A stretch of 64,000 nucleotides of DNA from JAAUUE01 sp943370025 (GCA_943370025.1 CALRPI020000014.1:18589-82588), one strand, 5' to 3'; shown: positions 7,060-15,347, numbered from the stretch's first letter. Made by a program: numbers and translations. The notes: generated by a model from the sequence alone, not told the origin.

Positions 7060-8313
7060 CTAGGCAGCAATTAAAGGCTGGAAAGTTCGGGGTTTAATCA
7101 GGGCATTCACAATTCTTTCACTAGCCATCCTGGCTCCAGATAAATTCCGGGCTGTTGGTCCCACCTGCAAAGCCGCCAAACCGCCCATGAGATAAAGCTC
7201 GTGATTTCCCCACCGCAGATAGGTAGAAAGCACGGGCAATCCATTAATGATGGGAATGGGATGCTCTTGGAGCATAGTTTGCAAAAAAGGTTGCTGGCAT
7301 ACATTTAAGCTAAAACCCGTCGCTAACCAGAGGCGATTTTGCTCCGCAACACCAAGGCGACCGCTAATCAACTGGCCTTGGTGATGGCACGCCAAATCCC
7401 AAGTCTCTCCACCCCATTGGGCAGTTTGCGTCTCACAATTCTCAATAAATTCTACTTTCCCTTCAGCCTTGAGTCGGCAGAGTTGGCTGAAGACGGCTGG
7501 GGTTAGGGAACCTCCATTCCGAGCAGTCATAATGGTTTGCGATCGACTCTGCCAACAGGTAGTGGAATGAAAACCTTTGAGATATTTGGGGCCCAACCAG
7601 CCCGGATCTGCATCAAAGTATTTCTCATAGAATACCCGCCGTGCCATCATGGTGACTTTTGCCCCCCGGTTTGCTGCCCCGATCGCTAAATGTCCACTAG
7701 TCAAACCACTGCCAATAATCAAAATCTTTTCTCCTTGGCAGTGCAAGTTTCTGAGGTCAACTTGGCTGGAATGCTGGAGGCGATCGCTGGGGTAGGGAGT
7801 TTGGATATTCTGCACCCAATCTGGTAAAAATTTCTGCCCCCCGCCATTAGCCACCACCACCCGCCGAGCTAAAACCGTTGAGCCATCCCCCAACCAGAGT
7901 TGAAAACCTTTTTCTAGGGGGACTATGTTTTCCACCGTAGTAGGAACCACCTGATCCTGTAGTTGGTAATCTTCGGTGAGGCGATCGCAAAAATCTATAA
8001 ATAACTTAGTTCCGGGCAGATCGTAGGGAGGATAAAGCTCTGGATCGCGGTCACGGGCAAAATCTCGCAGGGCAAAAGGATCTGCTGCAGGGTTATGTAC
8101 AGCGGGCGATCGCAAGTAGGGAATTTCTAGCGCTGCAAACTGCTGTCGCCAATGGGACAACCAACCGCCACTAGGATCAAAAAAACGCAGGCGATCGCCC
8201 CAAGCTTTGCGCTTTTGCAAAAGATGAGCCGCAAAAGTCAGGGCATGAGGTCCGGCTCCAATCACAGCAATATCAATAAGTTCCGAGGATTTGGGATGAG
8301 TAGTGGCAATCAT
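7060..8313 (-). CDS. FAD/NAD(P)-binding oxidoreductase (flavin monooxygenase-like)
   Basis: 417 aa. The N-terminal FAD-binding fold opens DIAVIGAGPHALTFAAH, with GxGPHAL in place of GxGxxG as in lysine/ornithine N-hydroxylase relatives. A second nucleotide-binding fold, ILIIGSGLTSGHLAIGAA, lies near residue 205, and a late LATGFS motif is typical of flavin monooxygenases. Substrate unknown. It lies between znuA and hemB in the zinc locus, transcribed toward znuA. The strong Zur box at 8564-8578 is upstream on the shared side but separated by a family B insertion. A role in metallophore modification is possible but unproven. Confidence 0.7.
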   Translation of the reverse strand: MIATTHPKSSELIDIAVIGAGPHALTFAAHLLQKRKAWGDRLRFFDPSGGWLSHWRQQFAALEIPYLRSPAVHNPAADPFALRDFARDRDPELYPPYDLPGTKLFIDFCDRLTEDYQLQDQVVPTTVENIVPLEKGFQLWLGDGSTVLARRVVVANGGGQKFLPDWVQNIQTPYPSDRLQHSSQVDLRNLHCQGEKILIIGSGLTSGHLAIGAANRGAKVTMMARRVFYEKYFDADPGWLGPKYLKGFHSTTCWQSRSQTIMTARNGGSLTPAVFSQLCRLKAEGKVEFIENCETQTAQWGGETWDLACHHQGQLISGRLGVAEQNRLWLATGFSLNVCQQPFLQTMLQEHPIPIINGLPVLSTYLRWGNHELYLMGGLAALQVGPTARNLSGARMASERIVNALIKPRTFQPLIAA

Positions 8314-8454
8314 GGCGCTTCAATCAGCAAATTTAGGAACAGGACTGACACCAATATCAACCCATCAGGTGCATAAGGCTTTGCGCCCTTCTATCAGGCT
8401 TTGCACCCTGACCCCTAGTGGTTAATGACAGAATTAGCATGAGTCCTGAAGAAA

Positions 8455-8546
8455 TAGGACTTACGCACTGCCAATGAATTATTGAGAGTTGTGGACGTTT
8501 TTGCGGGTGCTCCGCGCCCGCAAAAACGTCCAAATGCGTAAGTCCT
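8455..8546. repeat. Family B MITE-like repeat, copy 2, with 6-bp target duplication
   Basis: TAGGACTTACGCA... to ...TGCGTAAGTCCT with a perfect internal hairpin (GGACGTTTTTGCGGG). AAGAAA occurs immediately before (8449-8454) and immediately after (8547-8552), a clean 6-bp target-site duplication marking a true transposition event. It sits between the divergent oxidoreductase and hemB promoters. Confidence 0.82.
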
Positions 8547-8563
8547 AAGAAACAAAAACATTG

Positions 8564-8578
8564 TGATAATGATTCTCA
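8564..8578. promoter_or_regulatory. Zur box in the hemB promoter
   Basis: TGATAATGATTCTCA matches TGATAATNATTATCA at 13 of 14 fixed positions. It covers the expected -35 region relative to the TATAAT at 8588-8593, so a bound repressor would block RNA polymerase. Confidence 0.8.
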
Positions 8579-8587
8579 TTATTGCTC

Positions 8588-8593
8588 TATAAT
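8588..8593 (+). promoter_or_regulatory. -10 hexamer of the hemB-cobW promoter
   Basis: A perfect TATAAT lies 33 bp before the hemB ATG. The region about 17 bp upstream lies inside the Zur box. Confidence 0.6.
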
Positions 8594-8626
8594 AACAAAA
8601 TTAAGTTCCCCACTCTACAAATATTT

Positions 8627-9670
8627 ATGACTGAAGCATCGACAGAGCTATGCCAAGAGGTGATGATCGCAACCTCCACCACTCCAGAAACTCTCCCTCT
8701 AGGACAACGCCCCCGCCGTTTACGGCGGACAGAAACCCTCCGGCGGATGGTGCGAGAAAATAGTTTGCAAATATCAGATTTGATCTATCCCCTGTTTGTC
8801 ATGGAGGGGGAAAATCAACAAGTAGAGATTGCTTCCATGCCCGGTTGTTATCGCTACACCCTAGATTTGTTGCTTAAGGAAATTCGGGAAGCTTATGAGT
8901 TGGGGATTGGGGCGATCGCTCTCTTTCCAATGATTCCAGAAACCCAAAAAGATAATGCTGGCACAGAAAGCTATAATCCTCAAGGATTGATTCCCCGTAC
9001 TGTCCAAGCTATCAAGCAAACCGTCCCCGAAATTCTCATCATCACCGATGTGGCATTAGACCCCTACAGCAGCGAAGGTCACGATGGCATAGTCAAGGAT
9101 GGTCAGATTCTCAATGACGAAACTGTTGCAATATTAGTCAAGCAAGCCCTTACCCATGCTGCGGCTGGAGCCGATCTAGTTGCTCCTTCAGACATGATGG
9201 ATGGTCGAGTCGGGGCAATTCGCCAAGCCCTAGACGCAGCAGGCTGGATTAATGTGGGGATTTTAGCTTATTCTGCAAAATATGCCTCTGGTTACTATGG
9301 ACCTTTTCGGGATGCCTTGGATTCTGCTCCCAAGTTCGGAGATAAGAAAACCTACCAAATGGATGCGGCTAATTCTCGTGAGGCTTTAAAAGAAATTGCC
9401 CTCGATATTGCTGAAGGAGCGGATATGATCATGGTCAAACCAGCCCTTGCTTATCTAGATATTATTTGGCAAGTGAAACAGCAGACAAATCTGCCGATCG
9501 CCGCCTACAACGTCAGTGGAGAATACGCCATGATCAAAGCCGCTGCTGCCTTAGATTGCATTGATGAGAAAGCAGTTATCCTAGAAACTCTAACCAGTAT
9601 GAAACGCGCTGGAGCTGACTTAATTCTTACCTATTTTGCCAAAGAAGTCGCCTTGATATTGCAAAAATAA
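8627..9670 (+). CDS. hemB: Porphobilinogen synthase (delta-aminolevulinic acid dehydratase), zinc-independent type
   Basis: Condenses two 5-aminolevulinates to porphobilinogen for haem and chlorophyll. 347 aa from the ATG at 8627; a TTG at 8582 is possible but would overlap the promoter. Active-site lysines lie in AYSAKYASGYYG (K218) and MVKPALAY (K271). The metal site reads DVALDPYSSEGHDG: aspartates D141, D145 and D153 where zinc-dependent enzymes carry a cysteine triad, so this form should not need catalytic zinc. It is the first gene of a probable operon with cobW (10 bp apart) and has a Zur box in its promoter, which fits a zinc-sparing enzyme. Whether another hemB exists cannot be seen here. 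Confidence 0.93.
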   Translation: MTEASTELCQEVMIATSTTPETLPLGQRPRRLRRTETLRRMVRENSLQISDLIYPLFVMEGENQQVEIASMPGCYRYTLDLLLKEIREAYELGIGAIALFPMIPETQKDNAGTESYNPQGLIPRTVQAIKQTVPEILIITDVALDPYSSEGHDGIVKDGQILNDETVAILVKQALTHAAAGADLVAPSDMMDGRVGAIRQALDAAGWINVGILAYSAKYASGYYGPFRDALDSAPKFGDKKTYQMDAANSREALKEIALDIAEGADMIMVKPALAYLDIIWQVKQQTNLPIAAYNVSGEYAMIKAAAALDCIDEKAVILETLTSMKRAGADLILTYFAKEVALILQK

Positions 9671-9680
9671 ACCTAAAATC

Positions 9681-10832
9681 ATGACTAATATCTACGATAG
9701 CTTAACCCCTAAGCGGGGAATGCCCATTACCATCATTACTGGTTTTTTGGGCAGCGGTAAAACCACATTGCTAAACCATATTCTGAATAATCAACAGGAT
9801 CTAAAAGTTGCAGTGTTGGTAAATGAATTTGGAGATATTGATATTGATAGTCAGCTATTAGTATCGATCGATCAAGATATGGTACAACTCAGCAATGGGT
9901 GTATTTGTTGTACGATCAATGAAGATTTAGTTGAAGCTGTGTATAAGGTTTTAGAACGGAAAGAAAAAGTTGATTATTTGGTAATTGAAACCACAGGAGT
10001 CGCCGATCCTCTGCCAATCATCATTACTTTTCTCGGCACAGAACTAAGAGATTTAACCCACCTAGATTCCGTCTTAACTTTGGTCGATGCCGAAAATTTC
10101 ACCCCCGATCATTTTGATAGCGAAGCTGCCATGAATCAAATTGTTTATGGTGATATTGTGCTACTGAATAAAATAGACCTAGTTCCTGAAGCTAAGGTGG
10201 AGGAGCTGAAGAATTACATTCATAGTATTAAAGCTGGAGCCAGAATTTTACGTTGTCAAAGGGGAGAAATTCCGTTGCCGCTGATTCTTGATGTGGGCTA
10301 TAACGATCCTAATTTCTATGCCAAAATGCTTGGGGAAGATGCTACTCCTGACCACCATGATCAGCATGATCGTCATGAATCTAGCCATACAAACCATCAC
10401 CATGAGCATCAGCATGATCATCATGAATCTAGTCATACAAGCCATCACCATGATTCTCACGATCACCACCACCACGACCACCATGATCATCACCATTCAG
10501 CACACTTAGATAATGATGGTTTTATTTCAGTTTCCTTCCAATGCGATCGCCCCTTGAGCCTCACTAAATTCCAAAATTTCCTAGATAATTTACCCAACAA
10601 TGTATTTCGTGGCAAAGGAATTCTTTGGTTTGTTGAAAGTAAGCTACGGCATATTTTTCAACTTAGTGGCAAGCGCTTTAGCATTGACGCTGATGAATGG
10701 AAAATCCCACCCCAGAACCAAATAGTTTTCATTGGCAGAGACATAAACCCAGAACAAATACGCCAAGGTTTAGCAAATTGTCAGGAATTTGCCCCTAGCA
10801 AAACTCCACAAAAATCAGTTTCGAGAAGTTAA
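9681..10832 (+). CDS. CobW/COG0523 GTPase, probable zinc metallochaperone with His-rich segment
   Basis: 383 aa G3E-family GTPase. Walker A GFLGSGKTT (residues 21-29), the family metal motif GCICC (C74, C76, C77), ETTGVADP and the guanine-specificity motif NKID are all present. Residues about 223-274 are an extreme His-rich stretch of HxH and HH repeats, expected to bind Zn(II), followed by the CobW C-terminal domain. Zur-regulated COG0523 proteins of this build act in zinc starvation; Bacillus ZagA supplies zinc to FolE. The gene begins 10 bp after hemB, and folE follows after 140 bp, so its likely client is the folE product or another zinc enzyme. Confidence 0.9.
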   Translation: MTNIYDSLTPKRGMPITIITGFLGSGKTTLLNHILNNQQDLKVAVLVNEFGDIDIDSQLLVSIDQDMVQLSNGCICCTINEDLVEAVYKVLERKEKVDYLVIETTGVADPLPIIITFLGTELRDLTHLDSVLTLVDAENFTPDHFDSEAAMNQIVYGDIVLLNKIDLVPEAKVEELKNYIHSIKAGARILRCQRGEIPLPLILDVGYNDPNFYAKMLGEDATPDHHDQHDRHESSHTNHHHEHQHDHHESSHTSHHHDSHDHHHHDHHDHHHSAHLDNDGFISVSFQCDRPLSLTKFQNFLDNLPNNVFRGKGILWFVESKLRHIFQLSGKRFSIDADEWKIPPQNQIVFIGRDINPEQIRQGLANCQEFAPSKTPQKSVSRS

Positions 10833-10845
10833 TCACCAGCCAAGT

Positions 10846-10931
10846 TTAGAGGCTACTGATCAAGTCTAATGTTTTGCTCCCACTGAGTACAAAGAATCAG
10901 CCCGTCTAGCCACTTTATAGCTAACTTCTTA
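10846..10931. repeat. Decayed family C repeat between cobW and folE
   Basis: The ends TTTAGAGGCTA and TAACTTCTTA plus the GTCTAGCCACTTTATAG segment match family C in reverse orientation, but the central hairpin is lost. It is bracketed by a 10-bp inverted pair, TAATCACCAG (10830-10839, overlapping the cobW stop) and CTGGTGATTA (10932-10941). Confidence 0.55.
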
Positions 10932-10972
10932 CTGGTGATTACTAACAATTAACCCCAAAAATATCAATTCCC

Positions 10973-11635
10973 ATGAGTAATATTTCTAATCCTACAGTTC
11001 CTACAGATTTAATGTTGGCTGATAGTACGATCGCTGCGATTAAAACCCAAGCCAAACCGCCTGTCTCTGATGAAGAAATGATGCAGGCTGTGCGGACTCT
11101 CTTAATCGGTTTAGGAGAAGACCCCGATCGAGAAGGCTTGCTAGATACGCCCAAGAGAGTAGTCAAAGCCCTCAAATTCCTCACTCAGGGTTATAATCAA
11201 TCTCTTGATGAACTCCTCAATGGTGCTGTTTTCCATGAAAATGCTAATGAAATGGTTCTAATCCGGGATATTGACCTATTTAGTTCCTGCGAGCATCATA
11301 TTCTGCCCATTATTGGTCGCGCCCACGTCGCCTATATTCCTGATGGCAAGGTGATTGGCTTGTCAAAGATTGCCAGAATTTGTGATATGTATTCTCGCCG
11401 CTTGCAAGTCCAAGAGCGTCTCACAGCCCAAATTGCCGACGCAATCCAAGGTTTGCTCAAGCCCCAAGGAGTAGCGGTGGTAGTAGAAGCAACCCACATG
11501 TGTATGGTGATGCGAGGAGTGCAGAAGCCCGGTTCTTGGACTGCCACCAGTGCTATGAAGGGAGTTTTCGCCGATGACCCCAAGACTCGGCAGGAGTTTA
11601 TGAGCCTAATTCGCCATAACCCCGCATTCCATTAA
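10973..11635 (+). CDS. folE: GTP cyclohydrolase I (FolE1, zinc-dependent)
   Basis: First enzyme of tetrahydrofolate/pterin synthesis, converting GTP to dihydroneopterin triphosphate. 220 aa, full length. The zinc ligands of the IA type are present: C106 and H109 in CEHHILP, C177 in HMCMVMRG. LSKIARICDMYSRRLQVQE is the family core. Because this is the zinc-requiring form, its place next to a COG0523 zinc chaperone in a Zur-box locus is notable. The reading frame stops at TAA 11633-11635, where a family C repeat begins. Confidence 0.95.
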   Translation: MSNISNPTVPTDLMLADSTIAAIKTQAKPPVSDEEMMQAVRTLLIGLGEDPDREGLLDTPKRVVKALKFLTQGYNQSLDELLNGAVFHENANEMVLIRDIDLFSSCEHHILPIIGRAHVAYIPDGKVIGLSKIARICDMYSRRLQVQERLTAQIADAIQGLLKPQGVAVVVEATHMCMVMRGVQKPGSWTATSAMKGVFADDPKTRQEFMSLIRHNPAFH

Positions 11636-11718
11636 GAGGGTATTTATAAAGTGGCTAGAAGGTTTGATTTTGCCCTCCCGGAGGGGACGCAAAATCAAAC
11701 TTTATCAATGATCTCTAA
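11634..11718. repeat. Family C MITE-like repeat, copy 3
   Basis: TAAGAGGGTATTTATAAAGT, GGCTAGAAGG, a central hairpin GATTTTGCCCTCCC, and the closing GATCTCTAA. The left end supplies or abuts the folE stop codon. Confidence 0.7.
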
Positions 11719-11745
11719 AAATTATTTTAGTTAAGCAGAAAAAAT

Positions 11746-12468
11746 ATGTGGGCGATTTTGAGTGGAATTGAAGGTAATTTAGCTGCCTACGAAGCAGTTT
11801 TAGCTGATATTAAAAAGCTGAAAACATCAGTAGAAGAATTATATATTTTAGGAGATGTAATTGCTGCCAATGCGGAGAGTAATCGAGTAATTCAGCGACT
11901 CCGAAACCCCAAGAAGAGGGAGCTGAAACCCCAAGTTTGTCTGGGTTGGTGGGAAGAGCAATTATTAATTCTCCACGGTTTGGGCAGGAGCGGAGAACCA
12001 ACAGCATTAATCGATCGCTATGGGATTGCCATGACTAAAACCCTCTGGGAAGCGATCGATAAATCCCATCTGCAATGGTTGCGATCGCTGGATTTTGGCT
12101 TCTTTGAGTTGGATTGCTTGTTGATTCATGGCAGTACTGTCGGGGTGGAAGATGAATTAACTCCAGATACTTCTCCGGTGCAAATGATTGATCGCCTGCT
12201 GCGCATGGAGGCAAATTATCTATTTTGTGGGCGATCAGGCTTGGCTTTCCAGTACGAAATTGCTGCGGGGAGTTTAACTTCAGAAGTGACAACCCTCGAT
12301 CGACATCCTCAACCTCGTACCGCCACCCTCAAACCCCGACAAATCATTGGAGTAGGCAATGTGGGGCGAATTCCCGGTCATGCCACCTATACTCTCTACC
12401 AGCCCAGTACAGGCAAGGTTCAATTTCAAACCGTCCACTACGGCACTGCCAGAGGCTTTCAATCATGA
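11746..12468 (+). CDS. Degenerate metallophosphoesterase-fold protein lacking most catalytic residues
   Basis: 240 aa with the overall order of YfcE/ApaH-like metallophosphoesterases, but the metal ligands are mostly gone. The D-x-H motif is SGIEGN (G7, E9); GDxVGYG is GDVIAAN (D37 kept, GYG lost); GNHD is replaced by GWWE near residue 67; GHTH is GRSG (162-165). H128 in LIHGS and GVGNVG remain. This looks like a pseudoenzyme that keeps the fold, perhaps as a binding partner. It overlaps the next gene by 4 bp (ATGA at 12465), so the two are translated together. A better-preserved homologue lies two genes downstream (13473). Role unknown; the context is zinc homeostasis. Confidence 0.7.
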   Translation: MWAILSGIEGNLAAYEAVLADIKKLKTSVEELYILGDVIAANAESNRVIQRLRNPKKRELKPQVCLGWWEEQLLILHGLGRSGEPTALIDRYGIAMTKTLWEAIDKSHLQWLRSLDFGFFELDCLLIHGSTVGVEDELTPDTSPVQMIDRLLRMEANYLFCGRSGLAFQYEIAAGSLTSEVTTLDRHPQPRTATLKPRQIIGVGNVGRIPGHATYTLYQPSTGKVQFQTVHYGTARGFQS

Positions 12469-13340
12469 ATACACAAATAGCCACACCTCTAGAAATATCT
12501 TTAAATACCTCTAGGGCAACATCAAAATCAACAACCCAAATTACGATCGTGGCTGGATTGCCGGGGGTAGGCAAAACCAGATGGATCCAAGAACAATTGC
12601 AGAATAAGCAGGAATCTGCTGTTTATCTAAATCTAGGGCAGGGAGTAGTGCCGATCGATGCAGTGTACCTAGGGGCGGAAGTTTCTGGGCTAGAGATATT
12701 AGTTGAGGAGCAACTAAACGAATTTATTTACCACCTCCTCCAGCAAAACCTAGCCCAGAATCATCTCTACCTTGAAGTAGGTTTTTCTATTGACCCGACT
12801 TCTCTAGTTTTACCTGTAGATAACAGCCTATGCAAACGTGTTGCCGTGGTATCTTTAGCAGCTAATCAAGAAGCTAATCAAGGAGCTAATCAAGAGTCAT
12901 GGCAAGACTGGGCTGATGCGATCGTTCCCGGTGTACTCCTTTCTGGGTATGACCAGCAACCCCAAATTTCCCGCTCTGTCCTCACGGGGCAAGTAATTGA
13001 TGTATCTAGCCTTGAAACCTTCTGGTATGAACTAGTTCACGGAGCCTACGGTGATGTCCAGAGGGCAAAGGGCATTTTTACCCCCGTAGATGGTAGGATT
13101 CTCCACTGCGATTTTATGGCTGGATTGCCTGAAACCACAATTACAGAGTTACCCTTACCACCTTGCACCCAAGGCAGACCAGAGCAATTTAGTGGGATTG
13201 AAATAGTGGGATTTAATCTTGATCAAACAGGAATCGCTCAAACCTTAGGAGATTCCTGCTTGGATGATCAAGCGATCTCCTACTACCAAGAACAACTGAA
13301 TTCAATGTCATCAGTCCCAGATGAGAACCATCTCAGCTAA
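12465..13340 (+). CDS. CobW-like P-loop protein without the CxCC metal motif
   Basis: 291 aa from the ATG that overlaps the upstream stop; a longer in-frame ORF from 12225 would run through the previous gene and is unlikely. Walker A GLPGVGKT spans 31-38. The C-terminal third (AYGDVQRAKGIFTPVDGRI) resembles the CobW C-terminal domain. The GCxCC motif that defines COG0523 metal binding is absent, and the expected NKxD motif is not visible. A short repeat, NQEANQGANQE, lies near residue 143. It is probably a divergent CobW relative working with the pseudo-phosphoesterase encoded just before it. Biochemical role unknown. Confidence 0.65.
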   Translation: MNTQIATPLEISLNTSRATSKSTTQITIVAGLPGVGKTRWIQEQLQNKQESAVYLNLGQGVVPIDAVYLGAEVSGLEILVEEQLNEFIYHLLQQNLAQNHLYLEVGFSIDPTSLVLPVDNSLCKRVAVVSLAANQEANQGANQESWQDWADAIVPGVLLSGYDQQPQISRSVLTGQVIDVSSLETFWYELVHGAYGDVQRAKGIFTPVDGRILHCDFMAGLPETTITELPLPPCTQGRPEQFSGIEIVGFNLDQTGIAQTLGDSCLDDQAISYYQEQLNSMSSVPDENHLS

Positions 13341-13472
13341 TTTGCCAACATTTGACTAACTGCACTACGACAGCCGGGACAGTCACAACCAAATCTAGTG
13401 ATCGCCAACTCCTCGATCGATTGAGAATTGCGATCAACAGCCCCAAATCGACAACTTACTAGAGAAGAATCC

Positions 13473-14285
13473 ATGAAAACTGCCGTTATATCTTGTATCC
13501 ATGCCAACTACGAAGCCCTCAATGCTGTGCTTTCCGATATTGACGATCAACACGCTGATCAAATCTACTGCCTAGGGGATTTAGTTGGTTATGGTCCCCA
13601 TCCCAACGCAGTAGTTGAGATGATTCAGTCTCTGGATATTCCCACCTGCCAAGGTTGCTGGGACGAAGATGTGGTGGAAGGCTTAAATGCTTGTGAATGC
13701 AGCTATCCTTCAGTTTTGGCAGAGAATCGGGGCAGACAAGCCCATGAATGGACTAACAAGGCGATCTATGCCGAAACTAGAGAATTTCTGGCACAGTTGC
13801 CCCTGAGTTTGCGAAACGAAAACCTCTGTTTTGTCCACGGTAGCCCCCACAATCAGCACGAATATCTGTTGCCAGAAATGGATGATTTTATAGCTCTGGA
13901 AAGAGTCCTAGCCACTGGGGCAGATATTTTGTTTTGTGGACATACCCATGTGCCTTATGTCCGATCACTCGATGGTGGTCAATTACAAATCAAAGTCACC
14001 TTACCTGCCCAAAATACAGCTCACCAAACTTTTTCTGCACCCCTAAAACGGATTGTCAATGCTGGCTCTGTGGGAGAACCAAGGCACGGCAGACCCAACG
14101 CCACCTACGTAATTTATGACAGTGAAAGCGATCACATCATTTTCCGAGAAGTAGAGTACGACTACCAAAAAACCTGTGCAGCAATTATTGAAAATGGCCT
14201 GCCAGCAATTTTTGCATGGCGCTTGGCTCAGGGGCTAGAGTTTGCAGAACGGGCAGAAGACCCGACCCATATCTGTGAGCGTTAG
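13473..14285 (+). CDS. Metallophosphoesterase with cysteine substitutions at the metal site
   Basis: 270 aa. ATG at 13473 follows AGAGAAG and is preferred over an upstream TTG. Calcineurin-like fold: ISCIHAN (C8, H10), GDLVGYGPHPN (D36), GCWDED (C62, W63, D64), VHGSP (H122), GHTHVP (H157, H159), NAGSVGEPRHG. Normally C8 is Asp and C62-W63 is Asn-His, so two metal-ligand positions are cysteine. The other ligands are intact, so it may still bind metal, perhaps zinc, with altered chemistry. It lies 132 bp after the CobW-like gene and ends the zinc cluster. Phosphatase activity is uncertain. Confidence 0.75.
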   Translation: MKTAVISCIHANYEALNAVLSDIDDQHADQIYCLGDLVGYGPHPNAVVEMIQSLDIPTCQGCWDEDVVEGLNACECSYPSVLAENRGRQAHEWTNKAIYAETREFLAQLPLSLRNENLCFVHGSPHNQHEYLLPEMDDFIALERVLATGADILFCGHTHVPYVRSLDGGQLQIKVTLPAQNTAHQTFSAPLKRIVNAGSVGEPRHGRPNATYVIYDSESDHIIFREVEYDYQKTCAAIIENGLPAIFAWRLAQGLEFAERAEDPTHICER

Positions 14286-14295
14286 GTCTAACAAC

Positions 14296-14397
14296 TATAG
14301 CGATCCTAAATCATTTGCGAACAGTTACTAAGTCAACTTGCTTCTGGCAGATGGTTTCACCCGCCTCCGGCGGGTGAAACCATTTAGGGTTGCTATA
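14296..14397. repeat. Family D palindromic repeat, copy 2
   Basis: TATAGCGATCCTAAATCATTT at the left and ATTTAGGGTTGCTATA at the right, enclosing a hairpin GGTTTCACCCGCC / GGCGGGTGAAACC. It fills the space between two convergent genes and could act as a terminator for both. Confidence 0.7.
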
Positions 14398-14399
14398 GG

Positions 14400-15314
14400 T
14401 TAGCTCCTTGCCATTTCCTGTACTTGTGCCTCAGATAAACCCATGATCTGTGCCACTTGCTCGATCGCCATTCCTCCCTGCAACAATCGCACCACTGCCT
14501 GCTGTACTTGCCCGATCGCTTGATCAGCTCGTTGTTGAGCCAATTCCTTCTCTTGTCTCTCAATCTCAGCCAATTGTTGAACCAATTCTCTTTGCTCCCG
14601 TTCAACTTCAGCCCGTTGTCGTTCAACTTCAGCCCGCTGCCGTTCATCCTCCGCCAGAGCGGCTAATTCTATGGAACTAACAAATTTTCGTCCATCAGGA
14701 TAATAGATTTCTAATTCTTGCCCCCCCAGACCGGCAAACCGAATACCTAATCGGGGGCTAACCCAGCCTTGCAAATCAGGAATCGGCTCTAGCTTTTGCC
14801 CTTGACGTAGCCAACCTTGGAGTTCGTAGGTTTCTGGATCGTAGATGTAATACTCTTCCACTCCATAGTTTTGATAAAACTCAAACTTAACTCCCATCTC
14901 CTTGACTCCTTTTCGGGTGATGTTGCTGGGAGAAAGGATTTCAAAAACCACTTGGGGAGGAGTTTGTGCCTCTTGCCATTGCCGATAGGAACCTCGTTTA
15001 CCCTTGGGTCGCCCGAAAATCACCATCACGTCTGGAGCTTGGTATCTCAGGGTGAAATCTTCAGGGATCGGTTTACTTGCCTCTACGGGATACCAAAGTA
15101 GATCGGCGGCAATGAAGACATCAGCCATTGCCGCAAATAATATTTCTAGATTTTCCTTGAGGATGACAATCCAGCGATATTGTTCGGTATTTTCCGCCAT
15201 AGGTTTGCCATCACTTTCTGGGTATAGATCGAGGTCTGTACGGGCGATCGCCTCCTCTTGATTGTCAATTTGATGATCAATATCGTGGGTTGTGTTGTGG
15301 AGTAAAGGAGCCAT
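14400..15314 (-). CDS. Uma2 family (DUF820, PD-(D/E)XK nuclease-like) protein with coiled-coil tail
   Basis: 304 aa. The core carries the Uma2 marks APDVMVIFG, PPQVVFEILSPSN and EYYIYDPETYELQGW, with a PD-(D/E)XK-like arrangement of Asp and Glu. Residues about 220-285 are a Glu/Gln/Arg-rich heptad region (repeats of QRAEVERQ), followed by a C-terminal HTH-like segment, GGMAIEQVAQIMGLSEAQVQEMA. ATG at 15314 follows GAGGT; an upstream TTG is less likely. Uma2 proteins are expanded in cyanobacteria. Their function is not established, though nuclease or mobile-element roles are often suggested. Confidence 0.85.
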   Translation of the reverse strand: MAPLLHNTTHDIDHQIDNQEEAIARTDLDLYPESDGKPMAENTEQYRWIVILKENLEILFAAMADVFIAADLLWYPVEASKPIPEDFTLRYQAPDVMVIFGRPKGKRGSYRQWQEAQTPPQVVFEILSPSNITRKGVKEMGVKFEFYQNYGVEEYYIYDPETYELQGWLRQGQKLEPIPDLQGWVSPRLGIRFAGLGGQELEIYYPDGRKFVSSIELAALAEDERQRAEVERQRAEVEREQRELVQQLAEIERQEKELAQQRADQAIGQVQQAVVRLLQGGMAIEQVAQIMGLSEAQVQEMARS

Positions 15315-15347
15315 AAACTTTACCTCAAAGGAAAATGATTCCAAATC

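Noticed and set aside
10248..10509. Met/Ile/Val-rich and Met/Thr-rich reading frames on both strands
   Set aside because: They are shadows of the His-rich CAC/CAT segment of the CobW-family gene.
12225..12464. 80-residue N-terminal extension of the CobW-like protein
   Set aside because: It lies inside the preceding gene; the ATG at 12465 in an ATGA overlap is the natural start and the extension has no family similarity.
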